Program-made: the position numbers and the translations under genes
Notes under the pieces: generated by a model
What the model saw: only the letters and a program-made list of their open reading frames with translations
What the model was told of the DNA's origin: nothing
Databases searched by the model: none
Shown: in pieces, positions 1-8,451 of the stretch
Numbering within the stretch: position 1 is the stretch's first letter
How the letters are laid out: every line of letters begins with the position of its first letter
DNA from: Aliterella atlantica CENA595
GTDB taxonomy: Bacteria > Cyanobacteriota > Cyanobacteriia > Cyanobacteriales > Chroococcidiopsidaceae
DNA: 53,420 bases
Direction: 5' to 3'
Assembly (NCBI RefSeq): GCF_000952155.1
Contig: NZ_JYON01000037.1
Location: forward strand, 1-53,420

Positions 1-52
1 AACGTGGTAGCTGCATATCAATTATCCTAGCTATAAAGCGTAATCCTCCAAA

Positions 53-1282
53 ATGCCACCGATAGATAGCTTCATCGCTAATTTACTTGCTATGCGATCG
101 CACTACCAAACGCAAATCAATCAATGCGATCGCACGATCGCTAACGCCCAAGAAGGGCTGATTCACGTCAATGCTCTGCTAGTAGACGAAACATTGGACA
201 ACCAGCAGTTTGCAACGAATCTGCTGCAAATGCGATCGTACTATCAAGCTACGTTGGAGGACCAAAAAGGGCTGCTAAGTAGAGCAAAAGAGCAATTAGT
301 TCATATCAACGCGCTCCTAGCAGAACAAATAGCCATGCAGGATAGAGACGGGCAGACTATCTCTATGCAGGCATCAACTATTAATAACAATTTAGCTCTA
401 ACCGAAGTTGTTGAACCCAAAGAACTTCCAGTAGCAGAGCAATCTGAGGATATCCCTACTCTCCAGGGCAAAGTACAAGCAATTGAGGAAAATCAGGAAT
501 CTAGTTTGGACCTAGAACAAATCAGTCCTGCCGATATACCTTCAGAAGACCAGCTTGAGGCGGGCGAGCAAAATCAGCCACAGTCATCAGTAGTGGATGA
601 ACTACCCATTCCAGAAATAGAAGCTCCTCAAGCTAATCGAGGGAACAAGACTCAACTACTCAAGACACCTCTGCTGCCACAGTACCAACACTTAACTAGA
701 TCCGAGGCAGTAGAAAAACTGTTGCAAGAGAATATTGGTACTATTCTTCACACAGATTACATTGTCCGTTCGCTCTACGGCAATCTAGAACCAGAAGCTT
801 TCAAAGTTGAGAAGCAAAGGTTATATGAAACTTTGGGTAAAGGTATTGCTAAGGGTTTATGGGACAAAGTACCAGACCAACCTGGGTGTTACACGGTTGA
901 TATAAAGCTAGTCGATCGTGAAGTGAAGCCCGATCAACCTGCTAGTTCGCAGCAAGCGAAGGTTGCGAACGAGCATACCGCCACAGGCATCACTCCCAAA
1001 AGTAACGGAATCCTCAAGTTACTGCCTGCGTACCAGCACCTTAACTATACCCAGGCAGTAGCAACTGTATTACAAGAAAATGCTGGGCAAGAAATGGATT
1101 CCGAGAAAGTAGCGCGGATACTTTACGGCGACTTGGAGGGGAAAAACTTGAGTAAGGCGAAAGATAAGGTAGGCAAAATCTTGTGGACTGGCGCTAGGCA
1201 GAAGCGGTGGCAATCAGTAGTAGGGAAGCTGGGGGCTTATACTATGGTGTTGGAGAAAGTACCAAATCATTTACGCTCTTAA
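53..1282 (+). CDS. Protein with duplicated N-terminal helical units and duplicated C-terminal winged-helix-like units
   Basis: I do not recognise a family. The 409-residue protein is built from two internal duplications. Residues ~5-48 and ~50-93 are two copies of a helical unit sharing N-L-L-x-M-R-S-x-Y-Q and, later, H-[VI]-N-A-L-L, probably coiled coil. Residues ~205-285 and ~320-400 are two copies of a second unit sharing L-L-P-x-Y-Q-H-L, L-Q-E-N, LYG-x-LE and a final G-x-Y-T; its size and pattern suggest a winged helix. A Glu/Gln/Pro-rich linker joins the halves. HIP1 octamers fall inside the coding sequence. It ends 89 bases before parA on the same strand, so a DNA-binding or plasmid-maintenance role is possible, but that is inference from position only. 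Confidence 0.8.
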   Translation: MPPIDSFIANLLAMRSHYQTQINQCDRTIANAQEGLIHVNALLVDETLDNQQFATNLLQMRSYYQATLEDQKGLLSRAKEQLVHINALLAEQIAMQDRDGQTISMQASTINNNLALTEVVEPKELPVAEQSEDIPTLQGKVQAIEENQESSLDLEQISPADIPSEDQLEAGEQNQPQSSVVDELPIPEIEAPQANRGNKTQLLKTPLLPQYQHLTRSEAVEKLLQENIGTILHTDYIVRSLYGNLEPEAFKVEKQRLYETLGKGIAKGLWDKVPDQPGCYTVDIKLVDREVKPDQPASSQQAKVANEHTATGITPKSNGILKLLPAYQHLNYTQAVATVLQENAGQEMDSEKVARILYGDLEGKNLSKAKDKVGKILWTGARQKRWQSVVGKLGAYTMVLEKVPNHLRS

Positions 1283-1371
1283 TGCTCAACTACCAATATC
1301 TTGCAAGGCTTGCTAACAAAATATTATTTGGTGCTAGTATGACTCGATAGTAGTAAATTTTTAAGGGTCGA

Positions 1372-2022
1372 ATGCCAATTAAACCTCACAAAATTTATGC
1401 TGTAGTCGGACAAAAAGGCGGAGCAGGCAAATCGAGTACGGCAGGGCATTTTGCTTACTGGTTGAGCCAGAAGCACTCTTTAATTTTCGTCGATGCCGAC
1501 GGTCAGCAAAGTGCTTCTCCTTGGATGCAGCATTTAGGGTTGAAGACACTACAAATTAGCAATCCAGAACAGCTATTTGAAAAACTACCAATACTTGCGA
1601 AAGAGTACGAAGCAGTAGTTGTTGATGGACCTGGAAATGCTGGAGAAATTACAAAAGCTATATTAAGTCGCTGCGATCTAGCTTTAGTACCGACTCGTGC
1701 TTCAGAGTTTGACTTGCGTAGCAGTGCGACGATCGTGCAGTTTGTCAACCACGTCCGCGAACTTAGAGGTGGAAAGCCCGAAGCTTTAATTTTTATCAAC
1801 GCGGCAAAAGTCAAGCGCTCAGTTCTTTTGCGTGAAGCGAAAGAAGCTTTGTCAGATTGTTCGCTCTTGCTTGCAAGTACGGTAATTTACGATCGCACTT
1901 GCATTACTGACGCTCCAGGACAGCAAAAAACTGTATTTCAAATCAAAGGAGAGCAAGCAGAAATGGCATCGGCAGAATACAATAAACTGTTTAAAGAAGT
2001 TTTGAAGGTATTGCATGGCTAG
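1372..2022 (+). CDS. parA: ParA-family partition ATPase
   Basis: A short (216 aa) MinD/ParA-type ATPase. The deviant Walker A motif K-G-G-A-G-K-S is at residues ~15-21, the Walker A' region is FVDADGQQSASPW (~40-52), and the Walker B region is AVVVDGPGN (~80-88). Family knowledge: such ATPases bind non-specific DNA as ATP dimers and segregate plasmids together with ParB and a parS site. The gene starts at the only ATG that keeps the Walker A motif N-terminal and overlaps parB by 8 bases, so the two are translationally coupled. It lacks an N-terminal DNA-binding domain, as in small type Ib ParA proteins. This is the main evidence that the window is plasmid or plasmid-derived. Confidence 0.93.
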   Translation: MPIKPHKIYAVVGQKGGAGKSSTAGHFAYWLSQKHSLIFVDADGQQSASPWMQHLGLKTLQISNPEQLFEKLPILAKEYEAVVVDGPGNAGEITKAILSRCDLALVPTRASEFDLRSSATIVQFVNHVRELRGGKPEALIFINAAKVKRSVLLREAKEALSDCSLLLASTVIYDRTCITDAPGQQKTVFQIKGEQAEMASAEYNKLFKEVLKVLHG

Positions 2023-2974
2023 GCGCTCTCTTAAAGAAGCTGTAGAAAATTCACCGCAATTAGAAGCTTTTGTTTTTGGTCGGAGCGTATCAAACGAGCC
2101 TGCGCCCGCAAACACGCTGCAATTACTACCTCGAAAATCAGTTAATTTAACTTTTAGTTTTACGCGCGATCGTAAGCCACTACGTCACTACTACGATCGG
2201 GAAGAATTAGAAAAGTGGGTAGAATCTGATATTAAAATCAACGGTATTCAGTCGCCCCTTTGGGTGCGTCTTCTGCCTGGAAGTAGCGCGGATAATTACG
2301 AACTGGTAGCAGGGCTAAGACGCTACCTAGCAGCAGAAATCTTGAATTTAGATAGCGTCCCTGCGCTCGTTTACGATTGGAGCGATGAAGAAGCTTATAT
2401 CGCTTCGCTCTCAGAAAATATTAACAGGCGTAGTTTTAGCGTTTTAGAGCAGTTAGATGGGACGTTAAACTTACTTGCTATAAAGCTTGATACTACGCTG
2501 GAGGGTGCGGTGCAGGCACTTTACCGCTTAAACAACGAGGTAAAGAAGGTTAACCAAAACGTTTTGGTTAGCGATGAATATGAAATTGTTGAGTCCACAT
2601 TCAATTTTTTAGGACAAATTTCTTGGCGCTCTTTTGTCTCTACACGCTTACCGTTACTTAAGAAGCCGCCAGAAATTTTGCAGGCAATTCGCGAAGGCAA
2701 GATTGAATACACTAAAGCCCTAGAAATTGCTAAGGTAAAAGACGAGCAAGAAAGGCAAGACCTACTACAACTTGCTATCTGCGACTGCTTGTCGCTCACT
2801 CAAATCAAACAACACATTTTGAAACTAACGCCAAAAAGTCAACGAAAGGTATCTACGACGCAAGATCGATTTAGCGATACTTACAAGCGAATTAAGGCAG
2901 CAAAAGTCTGGGAAGACCCCAAGAAAGCAAGACAATTAGAGCGACTTATGGCTCAACTGGAACAGTTATTATAG
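2015..2974 (+). CDS. parB: ParB/Spo0J-family partition protein
   Basis: A 319-residue ParB-like protein overlapping the 3' end of parA. The ParB N-terminal domain spans ~45-150: a region that proposes alternatives (NGIQSPLWVR), the box AGLRRYLAAE (~93-102) matching the G-x-R-R motif, and SENINRRSFSVLEQ (~126-139) matching the E-N-x-x-R segment involved in CTP binding. A helix-rich C-terminal half (~220-319) would hold the DNA-binding and dimerisation parts. It should bind a centromere-like parS site; I could not identify one nearby. The pair is followed by a nuclease gene on the same strand, 72 bases further on. Confidence 0.9.
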   Translation: MARRSLKEAVENSPQLEAFVFGRSVSNEPAPANTLQLLPRKSVNLTFSFTRDRKPLRHYYDREELEKWVESDIKINGIQSPLWVRLLPGSSADNYELVAGLRRYLAAEILNLDSVPALVYDWSDEEAYIASLSENINRRSFSVLEQLDGTLNLLAIKLDTTLEGAVQALYRLNNEVKKVNQNVLVSDEYEIVESTFNFLGQISWRSFVSTRLPLLKKPPEILQAIREGKIEYTKALEIAKVKDEQERQDLLQLAICDCLSLTQIKQHILKLTPKSQRKVSTTQDRFSDTYKRIKAAKVWEDPKKARQLERLMAQLEQLL

Positions 2975-3046
2975 GATTGATTTTTATATTAGTGAATTAG
3001 TGAGATAGGTTCTACTAAAAATCCCGCACTGCGATCGCATCTTCTC

Positions 3047-3841
3047 ATGGCTTACCAAATCTCAGCTACCAAACTCCAGACCTACCATCGCTGCCCCCAA
3101 GCGTACTATTTCAGATACGAATTAGGTCTGAAGGCTCCTGGTTTCTTTGGTAATGCCGCACTCGGTACAGCCCTGCATCAAACGCTAGCTAAAGCCTACC
3201 GCGATTGGGACTACCTCAAACCTATACCACCTGATACCTGGTTCAATTCCTGCTGGCAGCAATACTCTGGTAATTTGAGTCCTAGCCAAGTGGAGGAAGG
3301 GCTAGAGATTTTAACAAATTATTATCAGCAGTTCATCGCTGGAGAAACTCCGATCGCAAGACCCCTAGCTGTTGAAGGCAAAATTCAGGGTCGCTTGGTG
3401 GTTAATGAATTAGAGTTCAAAATCTCTGGACGCTACGATCGCATTGACTATTTAGAAGACGGATTAGAGCTAATCGATTACAAATCGAGCAAAGAAGTCA
3501 AATTGCTGCCAGAAGAGGAGATCGATCTACAAATTGGTCTGTACTACATCGCTCTAGAGCAGAAATATCACTCCTGCTTACAACAGTTGAGCTTATTGTA
3601 CCTGCGGACGGGGGAGAAGGTTGTACTTGAGGCGAGTAGCAGTTGTCAGCAGAAAGTAGAAGCTGTTGTGGGCGAGATAGCCTGGAAGTTACGTAACGAT
3701 GAGCTTTGGGAAGCGCATACTGGGGAGCAGTGCGAAATCTGTAGCTACAAGCGCTATTGTGCTGCCGTTGAGGATAATCCCGAACCATTGCCATGTAATA
3801 CTAGAGCTTCAGAGCAGATTCAGTTAGCCTTGAATATTTAA
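3047..3841 (+). CDS. PD-(D/E)XK nuclease, Cas4/RecB-like, with Fe-S cysteines
   Basis: A 264-residue protein of the PD-(D/E)XK superfamily. It opens with ISATKLQTYHRCPQAYYFRY, typical of the Cas4/AddB group, with Cys16. Then come H44 (LGTALHQ), E110, D131 in GRYDRID, and the catalytic D144-x-K146 of IDYKS. Three cysteines at 229, 232 and 238 (C-x2-C-x5-C) together with Cys16 form the expected 4Fe-4S site. Family knowledge: such enzymes are metal-dependent DNA exonucleases or nicking enzymes. No cas genes are present, so this is a stand-alone Cas4-like nuclease. It sits between parAB and a toxin-antitoxin pair and ends one base before the converging toxin gene. A role in plasmid processing or competition is inference. 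Confidence 0.88.
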   Translation: MAYQISATKLQTYHRCPQAYYFRYELGLKAPGFFGNAALGTALHQTLAKAYRDWDYLKPIPPDTWFNSCWQQYSGNLSPSQVEEGLEILTNYYQQFIAGETPIARPLAVEGKIQGRLVVNELEFKISGRYDRIDYLEDGLELIDYKSSKEVKLLPEEEIDLQIGLYYIALEQKYHSCLQQLSLLYLRTGEKVVLEASSSCQQKVEAVVGEIAWKLRNDELWEAHTGEQCEICSYKRYCAAVEDNPEPLPCNTRASEQIQLALNI

Positions 3842-4105
3842 TCATTCATAGTGACTCCACATCCTTAGCACTTTAACTGTATTATTATCTTTCAACACTT
3901 CATAAACTAAGCGGTGCTGAATGTTGATTCGGCGCGAATAGTACCCGCTTAAATTACCAATTAATTTCTCGTAGGGCGGCGGGTTCTGAAAAGGATTAAT
4001 TTCTACGATCGCTAGCAATCTTTCTGCATTACTCCAAATGCCAGCATTAACTAGCTTCTGTGCATCTTTAGCTGCTTGCTTCGTCAGCACTATTTGCCAA
4101 CTCAA
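3842..4105 (-). CDS. Txe/YoeB-family toxin (RelE superfamily mRNA interferase)
   Basis: An 87-residue protein matching the length and ending of the Txe/YoeB family. It shows W-Q-I-V-L-T near the N-terminus, KLIGNLSGYYSRRINIQHR in the middle with the conserved G-Y-[YW]-S-R-R-I-x-x-x-H-R pattern, V-Y-E-V, and an aromatic C-terminal stretch WSHYE with the His-Tyr pair used by YoeB. Family knowledge: it cleaves ribosome-bound mRNA. It overlaps the antitoxin gene upstream by 38 bases. Its last codon abuts the converging nuclease gene with no gap. The toxin motifs appear intact. Confidence 0.92.
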   Translation of the reverse strand: MSWQIVLTKQAAKDAQKLVNAGIWSNAERLLAIVEINPFQNPPPYEKLIGNLSGYYSRRINIQHRLVYEVLKDNNTVKVLRMWSHYE

Positions 4106-4358
4106 GTTTTAGCTCCTCTAAAGTGATACATTCTTCTACTGGTTCTTTACTACCAAGGGCAATCGACTCTGCCATGCCTGGTACTGACATCAAATACAAG
4201 GTTTCTTGAATCGCATTCCAGTCTTCCTCGGCTATTAACACCGCATTATTTCTCGAACCTGTAATTAAAACTGGTTTATGAGCATTAGCTGTTTCATCAA
4301 TCAAGTGGTAAAGCTTTGCCCTCGCTTGAGTTACAGATAGTACATCCATAATTTTCAT
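4068..4358 (-). CDS. Phd/YefM-family antitoxin
   Basis: A 96-residue protein with the Phd/YefM N-terminal fold: L-S-V-T-Q-A-R-A-K-L, H-K-P-V-L-I-T-G-S-R-N-N-A-V-L-I, then E-E-D-W-N-A-I-Q-E-T-L-Y-L. The acidic C-terminal tail should wrap the toxin. It lies directly upstream of the YoeB-like toxin and overlaps it. The start may be the first Met or the Met three codons later. Family knowledge: the antitoxin and the complex repress their own promoter, which should lie in the ~60 bases upstream of 4358. Confidence 0.9.
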   Translation of the reverse strand: MKIMDVLSVTQARAKLYHLIDETANAHKPVLITGSRNNAVLIAEEDWNAIQETLYLMSVPGMAESIALGSKEPVEECITLEELKLELANSADEASS

Positions 4359-4417
4359 CCCTGTTGCTTATTCAATTGTACGTTATTGCGTACAAGCTAT
4401 TATTTTCTAATCTTGAA

Positions 4418-5596
4418 TCATCTTTGCATTGCCGCCAAAACTTTACGCGCCACCTCAACAGGCACAGAAGCCGTTAGCGCCGCATCGCGCAAGGAAGCGC
4501 CCTGGTGCAGTGCTGTAATTACCTGTTGCGACGATGGTTTGGTAAGGAAATTGTGCTGTAATTCTACCTGTAGACGATCGCTAACTTGTTTGTTACCCGT
4601 TGCAATCTGCTCATCCGCTAAGACGAGTGCCAGAAACTCATCTTGCTTACCATCCATAATTTCTTGTTCTACTGGTGATAGCACTTTAGCTTGCATCTGG
4701 GATAGATCGCGTTCCACTGCTTGGATTTCGTCTGGGTTAGCAAACTTAAAATACTCGGTTAGGCTACCGATGGGATGATTAAAATCCCAATACCGATATT
4801 TAAAATAGCGTTCTACATTTCCCCGATTCGCCCAGGTATTCAGCACTTCGATTTCTACTACCCCATAGTGTAATCGCAAATCCCGATATATTTCTGCAAG
4901 TCTTTTGGTCATAGAGCGGGTAGTTATACCGATTTTATGCAACACTTGCCCCTCTGCCTGCACTCTCAGATAATACAAGCTGGAGAGCAAGATTTTTCTC
5001 ATCTGGGCGCAATAGATCCGCAAATCCGTAAGGCGAATCCGTAGTTCGCCTGGCGGTAGTACAGAGCCAGAGTTATTAAAAATCGCTGCTTCCAATTGAG
5101 CTAATTTTTGCTTAATCTGTATTTCATGAATGGGATTAAATACAGCTAGAGGTAATATACCAACTGGGATTTGTCCTAATTCTGTGAACTGGTATGCATT
5201 TCTCCCAGTAACAGCATTGATTGAGGGCGAAGTCTCTATCAGGTTTTCTCTAGTGAATGCTGGCAATACCTCCAGGCGATCTATACCGTTGTTATGAGAT
5301 TTGTGCCTGTGCCAAAGCTTCTTGAGTTGCTCTAATTCTTTGCCTGATAGGTAGATATCGAAGGCATCATACAGAGGTAGATGGGGAATATCTCGTGGTT
5401 GTCTTTTGATGATTAGGTTGCACGTTTCTCCATCATGGGCGAAGTGATGTTCCTTAACTTTACCCTTTTTGGCGATCAGCACTTTGCCGCAGTACGGGCA
5501 TCTCAAGTTTGCCTTGCCGCTGGCTACATCCTCAATTTCGATTAGTTTGCCAGTAGCATCTACGCCGTACCGCAGCCACATACAATTATTGCCCAA
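4418..5596 (-). CDS. CoiA-like zinc-binding domain plus GIY-YIG (T5 Orf172-like) nuclease domain protein
   Basis: A 392-residue protein. An N-terminal metal-binding module has C-P-Y-C-G-K-V-L followed by HHFAHDGETC (~33-60), the C-x2-C...H-F-x-H...C layout of CoiA-like proteins. From ~205 to ~290 comes a GIY-YIG-type domain of the T5 Orf172/MUG113 kind: YYLRVQAEG, then HKIGITTRSMTKRLAEI with the conserved K-I-G-x-T and R, and an N-x-E-R-Y-F-K-Y-R pattern supplying Glu. The C-terminal ~90 residues are helical and end in an HTH-like segment. Family knowledge: GIY-YIG domains cut DNA at a single site. It follows the same strand as the WYL-linked operon but is separated from it, so co-transcription is unproven. 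Confidence 0.8.
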   Translation of the reverse strand: MGNNCMWLRYGVDATGKLIEIEDVASGKANLRCPYCGKVLIAKKGKVKEHHFAHDGETCNLIIKRQPRDIPHLPLYDAFDIYLSGKELEQLKKLWHRHKSHNNGIDRLEVLPAFTRENLIETSPSINAVTGRNAYQFTELGQIPVGILPLAVFNPIHEIQIKQKLAQLEAAIFNNSGSVLPPGELRIRLTDLRIYCAQMRKILLSSLYYLRVQAEGQVLHKIGITTRSMTKRLAEIYRDLRLHYGVVEIEVLNTWANRGNVERYFKYRYWDFNHPIGSLTEYFKFANPDEIQAVERDLSQMQAKVLSPVEQEIMDGKQDEFLALVLADEQIATGNKQVSDRLQVELQHNFLTKPSSQQVITALHQGASLRDAALTASVPVEVARKVLAAMQR

Positions 5597-5714
5597 CTAA
5601 ACAGTGTCTTAGCCCAGAAAGCTCTCGAATGCAGCATCATTAAGAGCAACAAATTATAATTTGGTTATTATCTTGAAGAGAGTATCGGCGAACAATTGTA
5701 GCAATATTCAGGTT

Positions 5715-5951
5715 TTAGCTTTTAAACCGACTATTCCACTTTAGTGTTGCTTCATCCTCAGTTTTTGCCGCCGGACCTTGTGCGCCACAATCGCAATAAA
5801 CTGTTAGTCCCTCTCCATTCTGACTATCTTCAAACTCTGATTCAATGATTTCCAATTCACAGTTGCCGCAAAATGGGCAAGGCAAAAAATAGTCTTTGCC
5901 TTCTATTGTTTTTTCACTCATTACAAAACCAAATTTACTAAACAGATCCAT
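5715..5951 (-). CDS. Lar-like (restriction alleviation) zinc-ribbon protein
   Basis: A 78-residue protein with LPCPFCG, then VYCDCGAQGP, then A-x-L-K-W-N-S-R. This is the C-x2-C...C-x-C-G-A-x-G-P...W-N-x-R pattern of Lar-family restriction alleviation proteins. True translation may start at the Met ten codons in (MSEKTIEG). Family knowledge: Lar of the Rac prophage lowers type I restriction. A complete type I system lies ~16 kb away in this window, but a functional link is only a guess. Many phage and plasmid proteins share this ribbon without tested function. Confidence 0.72.
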   Translation of the reverse strand: MDLFSKFGFVMSEKTIEGKDYFLPCPFCGNCELEIIESEFEDSQNGEGLTVYCDCGAQGPAAKTEDEATLKWNSRFKS

Positions 5952-6031
5952 TTAAACTGTCTAATGATTCAGATGTTAATGTATGTCAGCTTCAAAAAAA
6001 TTATAAATGCAAAGCTCTTTATAGACTTCGC

Positions 6032-6991
6032 TCAACCACTGAATTTTTCAAAGCCTTCCGCCCAAGGTGTAAAGGCGATCGTTTCTAGTACATCATCGCG
6101 CACAAAAGCAGCGATCGCTTCCATTGCTTGTTTGTTATTGCTGCAGAAGACATCAACTAAGTTAGAAAATACTTCACAAATGACCAATTCATTTATATTA
6201 GTAGTTTGCGAGTGTAGACTATTATAAGCTGTTAATCGTTCGTTAATCGGCAGTTGCTTTTCCTTGCAAATAGCAGTTATGCAAACGAAATTATACAATC
6301 CTAAAGTAGCTAGATTTTGGAGAATTAGTAAGTGCTTTTTCTGTACCAAACAGTCTACAACTTCGTTATATATTGCAATGTGCATCTTTTTATCGATTTT
6401 CTGCCGCCATACGGCTAGTAGAAATTGTAAGCTTTCGTTTTTTACCAATTGCTCTTTTTCAGTTTTTTTAATCAATCTTTCCACGCAATACTCAGATTCA
6501 TCGTGAATTCGCGGAACTTCATTGACAAAAATTGTAGTTAATAATTCAATGTAAACTTGGAAAATAGCTTGTGCTTGATTGGGATTTTCAGCTACTAACT
6601 TAAAACCTGATTTAAGCAAGATAACTGATTCATCAAAAGTTTTTAGTTTGTAGCAAGTTTGCAAAATATTCCAAAGATGGCGGTTGAACAATCTTAGCCT
6701 TTGGCTGCGGCTGGCATTTTCTCGCCTTTCAATTTCTGCTGGCGTAATCTGCTTAACGCGCAATTCACATTCTTGCATTGCATCAGTGCTTTTGTCAGGG
6801 CGATGGTTGAAGTGGGCGGCTACTGAGGTTACTTTGGTTGTTTTAGTGTAGTGGCGATCGTGCTGCTGCACTAAGAAAACGGACTCGTGACAGTTTGGGC
6901 AGATAAGCCCCAGGTTGCGGTATGCTTCGTAATCGCAATCTGCCGCTTTAACGAATATGCCACCGTAGCGGATGGAGGATGCTAGTTGCAT
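6032..6991 (-). CDS. CoiA-like zinc-binding protein with long helical C-terminal domain
   Basis: A 319-residue protein and the last gene of the five-gene operon that starts at 9079. The N-terminal part has L-I-C-P-N-C-H-E-S-V, then AAHFNHRP and CELRV: the same C-x2-C...HF-x-H...C arrangement as in the protein at 4418. After ~100 residues the protein is rich in predicted helices without recognisable motifs, possibly a repeat-type scaffold. It starts 3 bases after the stop of the preceding gene, so coupling is likely. Function unknown. The shared CoiA-like module hints at binding of nucleic acid or incoming DNA, but that is inference. Confidence 0.78.
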   Translation of the reverse strand: MQLASSIRYGGIFVKAADCDYEAYRNLGLICPNCHESVFLVQQHDRHYTKTTKVTSVAAHFNHRPDKSTDAMQECELRVKQITPAEIERRENASRSQRLRLFNRHLWNILQTCYKLKTFDESVILLKSGFKLVAENPNQAQAIFQVYIELLTTIFVNEVPRIHDESEYCVERLIKKTEKEQLVKNESLQFLLAVWRQKIDKKMHIAIYNEVVDCLVQKKHLLILQNLATLGLYNFVCITAICKEKQLPINERLTAYNSLHSQTTNINELVICEVFSNLVDVFCSNNKQAMEAIAAFVRDDVLETIAFTPWAEGFEKFSG

Positions 6992-6994
6992 AAC

Positions 6995-7414
6995 TTATAG
7001 TTCAAAAAAGGCGTAAACTAGCCATTGCTGAATTATTGAATGCCCGTAGGTTTTCTTGTTTTCCTCTAGAGGAAAACTATAGAATAGAACAGGGCTATTC
7101 TGAGAATGAGTGAACTTGCCGTGCATCACTTCGCGCTCGATTGAACCCTTGGGTGCATCTTGATTAGACTCATCGAGGGCAAAGCATCTCAATGATAGTT
7201 TATTAGGATATCGCTCAGTGTCATTTTTCGACCTATTAATAGTCGGTAATACGACCCATTTTCGCTTCCAGGGGTCGGGGACAGGAGCTACTATGCGTAT
7301 TAGATTGGAAGCTTTATCTACCCAGATGTATTGCTCTGGAGTAGTCGATTGAACAGGTTGATAATGTTTTTGTTCGGGCAAAGTACAAATAAATTTCACT
7401 GCTTTAACTTCCAA
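6995..7414 (-). CDS. Hypothetical protein of the WYL-linked operon
   Basis: A 139-residue soluble protein I do not recognise. It has no membrane segment and no Cys-rich motif; mixed sheet-like segments include YIWVDKASNLIRIV and RKWVVLPTI. The longest frame begins with TTG (7414); a GTG a few codons later is an alternative. It is fourth in the operon, 27 bases after the preceding gene and 3 bases before the CoiA-like gene. Tight spacing on the same strand is the main argument that it is real and functionally tied to the vWA gene. Confidence 0.68.
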   Translation of the reverse strand: MEVKAVKFICTLPEQKHYQPVQSTTPEQYIWVDKASNLIRIVAPVPDPWKRKWVVLPTINRSKNDTERYPNKLSLRCFALDESNQDAPKGSIEREVMHGKFTHSQNSPVLFYSFPLEENKKTYGHSIIQQWLVYAFFEL

Positions 7415-7441
7415 TAATAATTCTTTAAATAAGTTGCCAAT

Positions 7442-7810
7442 TTACCACATCAAATTATCTGGGTTAGACTGGTCAATATTTTTGAGGTGTTGATACAGCG
7501 AGTACACAGTAGTAACGTCCAAGCTCAAAGTTTCTAATCTTTCTCGTCGCCCGTCGCTGTAAACTGCCTCGCGTCTTATTTCTACCCCTGGTATTCCAGA
7601 AATAACCTTATCTCCAAGGGTCAGTTCTAATAAAACTTTATCTTCTGTCCATTCGACTTGTTCCGGCGGCAGGGCTTGCTCATTATCACTTGACTTGAAA
7701 TCACTTGACTCAAAGTGAATAATTGATGTAACCACTTTGTATAAGAACAATCCAGTTTCGCTGTAGTGATGTTCGCTATCATCAAGTAGATAAATTTTCA
7801 CTATTTCCAT
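7442..7810 (-). CDS. Hypothetical protein of the WYL-linked operon
   Basis: About 122 residues when started at the ATG at 7810, which has an AGGAG close upstream; a TTG at 7849 would add 13 residues. Unrecognised. It is rich in beta-type segments (MEIVKIYLLDDSEHHY, GLFLYKVVTSIIHF, KVLLELTLGDKVISG) and acidic overall, and looks like a small soluble beta protein. It lies 50 bases (11 with the TTG start) downstream of the vWA gene on the same strand, so it is probably expressed with it. Confidence 0.7.
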   Translation of the reverse strand: MEIVKIYLLDDSEHHYSETGLFLYKVVTSIIHFESSDFKSSDNEQALPPEQVEWTEDKVLLELTLGDKVISGIPGVEIRREAVYSDGRRERLETLSLDVTTVYSLYQHLKNIDQSNPDNLMW

Positions 7811-7860
7811 GCTCCTGCTTAGGAAAAATGTTGTAGTCGATTTAGCCAATGGGTTCAGAA

Positions 7861-8451
7861 TTAGGAGGCAGGTGGTAGTAGAAGGGCAATTGCACTGTTT
7901 AGCTTTGGCTCCCCATCAAGCTTAGAGATGTCACAGACTGTAGCTGTCCCGCAGCCAAGTCTCGCTAGCTTGTTCATAAAAGCAATCGCGCTCAAATCTT
8001 CCTCGTTACCAACAAATAGGCAATTGATTACGCCAGTGAGTCTTTTAGCAACATTAAGTGCTTTAGTTTCGCAGTCCGGCATTCCATCGCTAATGACTAA
8101 AGTCGCTCTGGGCTTGTAAGTAGCAGCAAGAAAAATCGCCTGCTCTAGATCTGTATTCCCGTTAGGGTGAGGAATAAAAGCAAAATCTGGAATAATTGCA
8201 GCAATGCTACTGAAGGCGATCGCTATTTCATTAGCAGCCTTGGTTCTCAAGTGAAATACGCTGCGTAGAACGTCAATTTTTCTTTCGCCACCATGTACCA
8301 GTTCATTCATTGATGAAGAGACATCGAGTAGTATTGCTGAATTCTCTCCAGAAGCATCAATCCGCTTGCTTACTTTCTTGAGCGCCCCACTTTCTGGTAA
8401 CTGTGCTGCTTGAACGAGTATGGCTTCTAAAGGATTGGTAAGATTAGACAT
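7861..8451 (-). CDS. vWA (von Willebrand factor A) domain protein
   Basis: A 196-residue, essentially single-domain vWA protein. The MIDAS metal site is visible as LLDVSSSMNE (D-x-S-x-S) at ~41-50. A later T (NGNTDLEQAI) and the D of VISDGMPD complete the usual MIDAS trio. There is no signal peptide or membrane helix, so it acts in the cytoplasm. Family knowledge: bacterial intracellular vWA proteins often pair with ATPases or chaperones to assemble complexes, and they recur in conflict systems. Its ATG overlaps the upstream gene by 8 bases, so the two products are made together. It is second in the operon facing the WYL regulator. Confidence 0.9.
   Translation of the reverse strand: MSNLTNPLEAILVQAAQLPESGALKKVSKRIDASGENSAILLDVSSSMNELVHGGERKIDVLRSVFHLRTKAANEIAIAFSSIAAIIPDFAFIPHPNGNTDLEQAIFLAATYKPRATLVISDGMPDCETKALNVAKRLTGVINCLFVGNEEDLSAIAFMNKLARLGCGTATVCDISKLDGEPKLNSAIALLLPPAS

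Noticed and set aside
60..1200. HIP1 octamers (GCGATCGC) as regulatory sites
   Set aside because: They are spread through coding and non-coding DNA at high frequency, as in most cyanobacteria, and do not mark individual promoters.
1503..1814. Long minus-strand frame opposite parA, and similar frames opposite most real genes
   Set aside because: Their composition follows from the codon use of the genes on the other strand; none has a recognisable motif or ribosome site.
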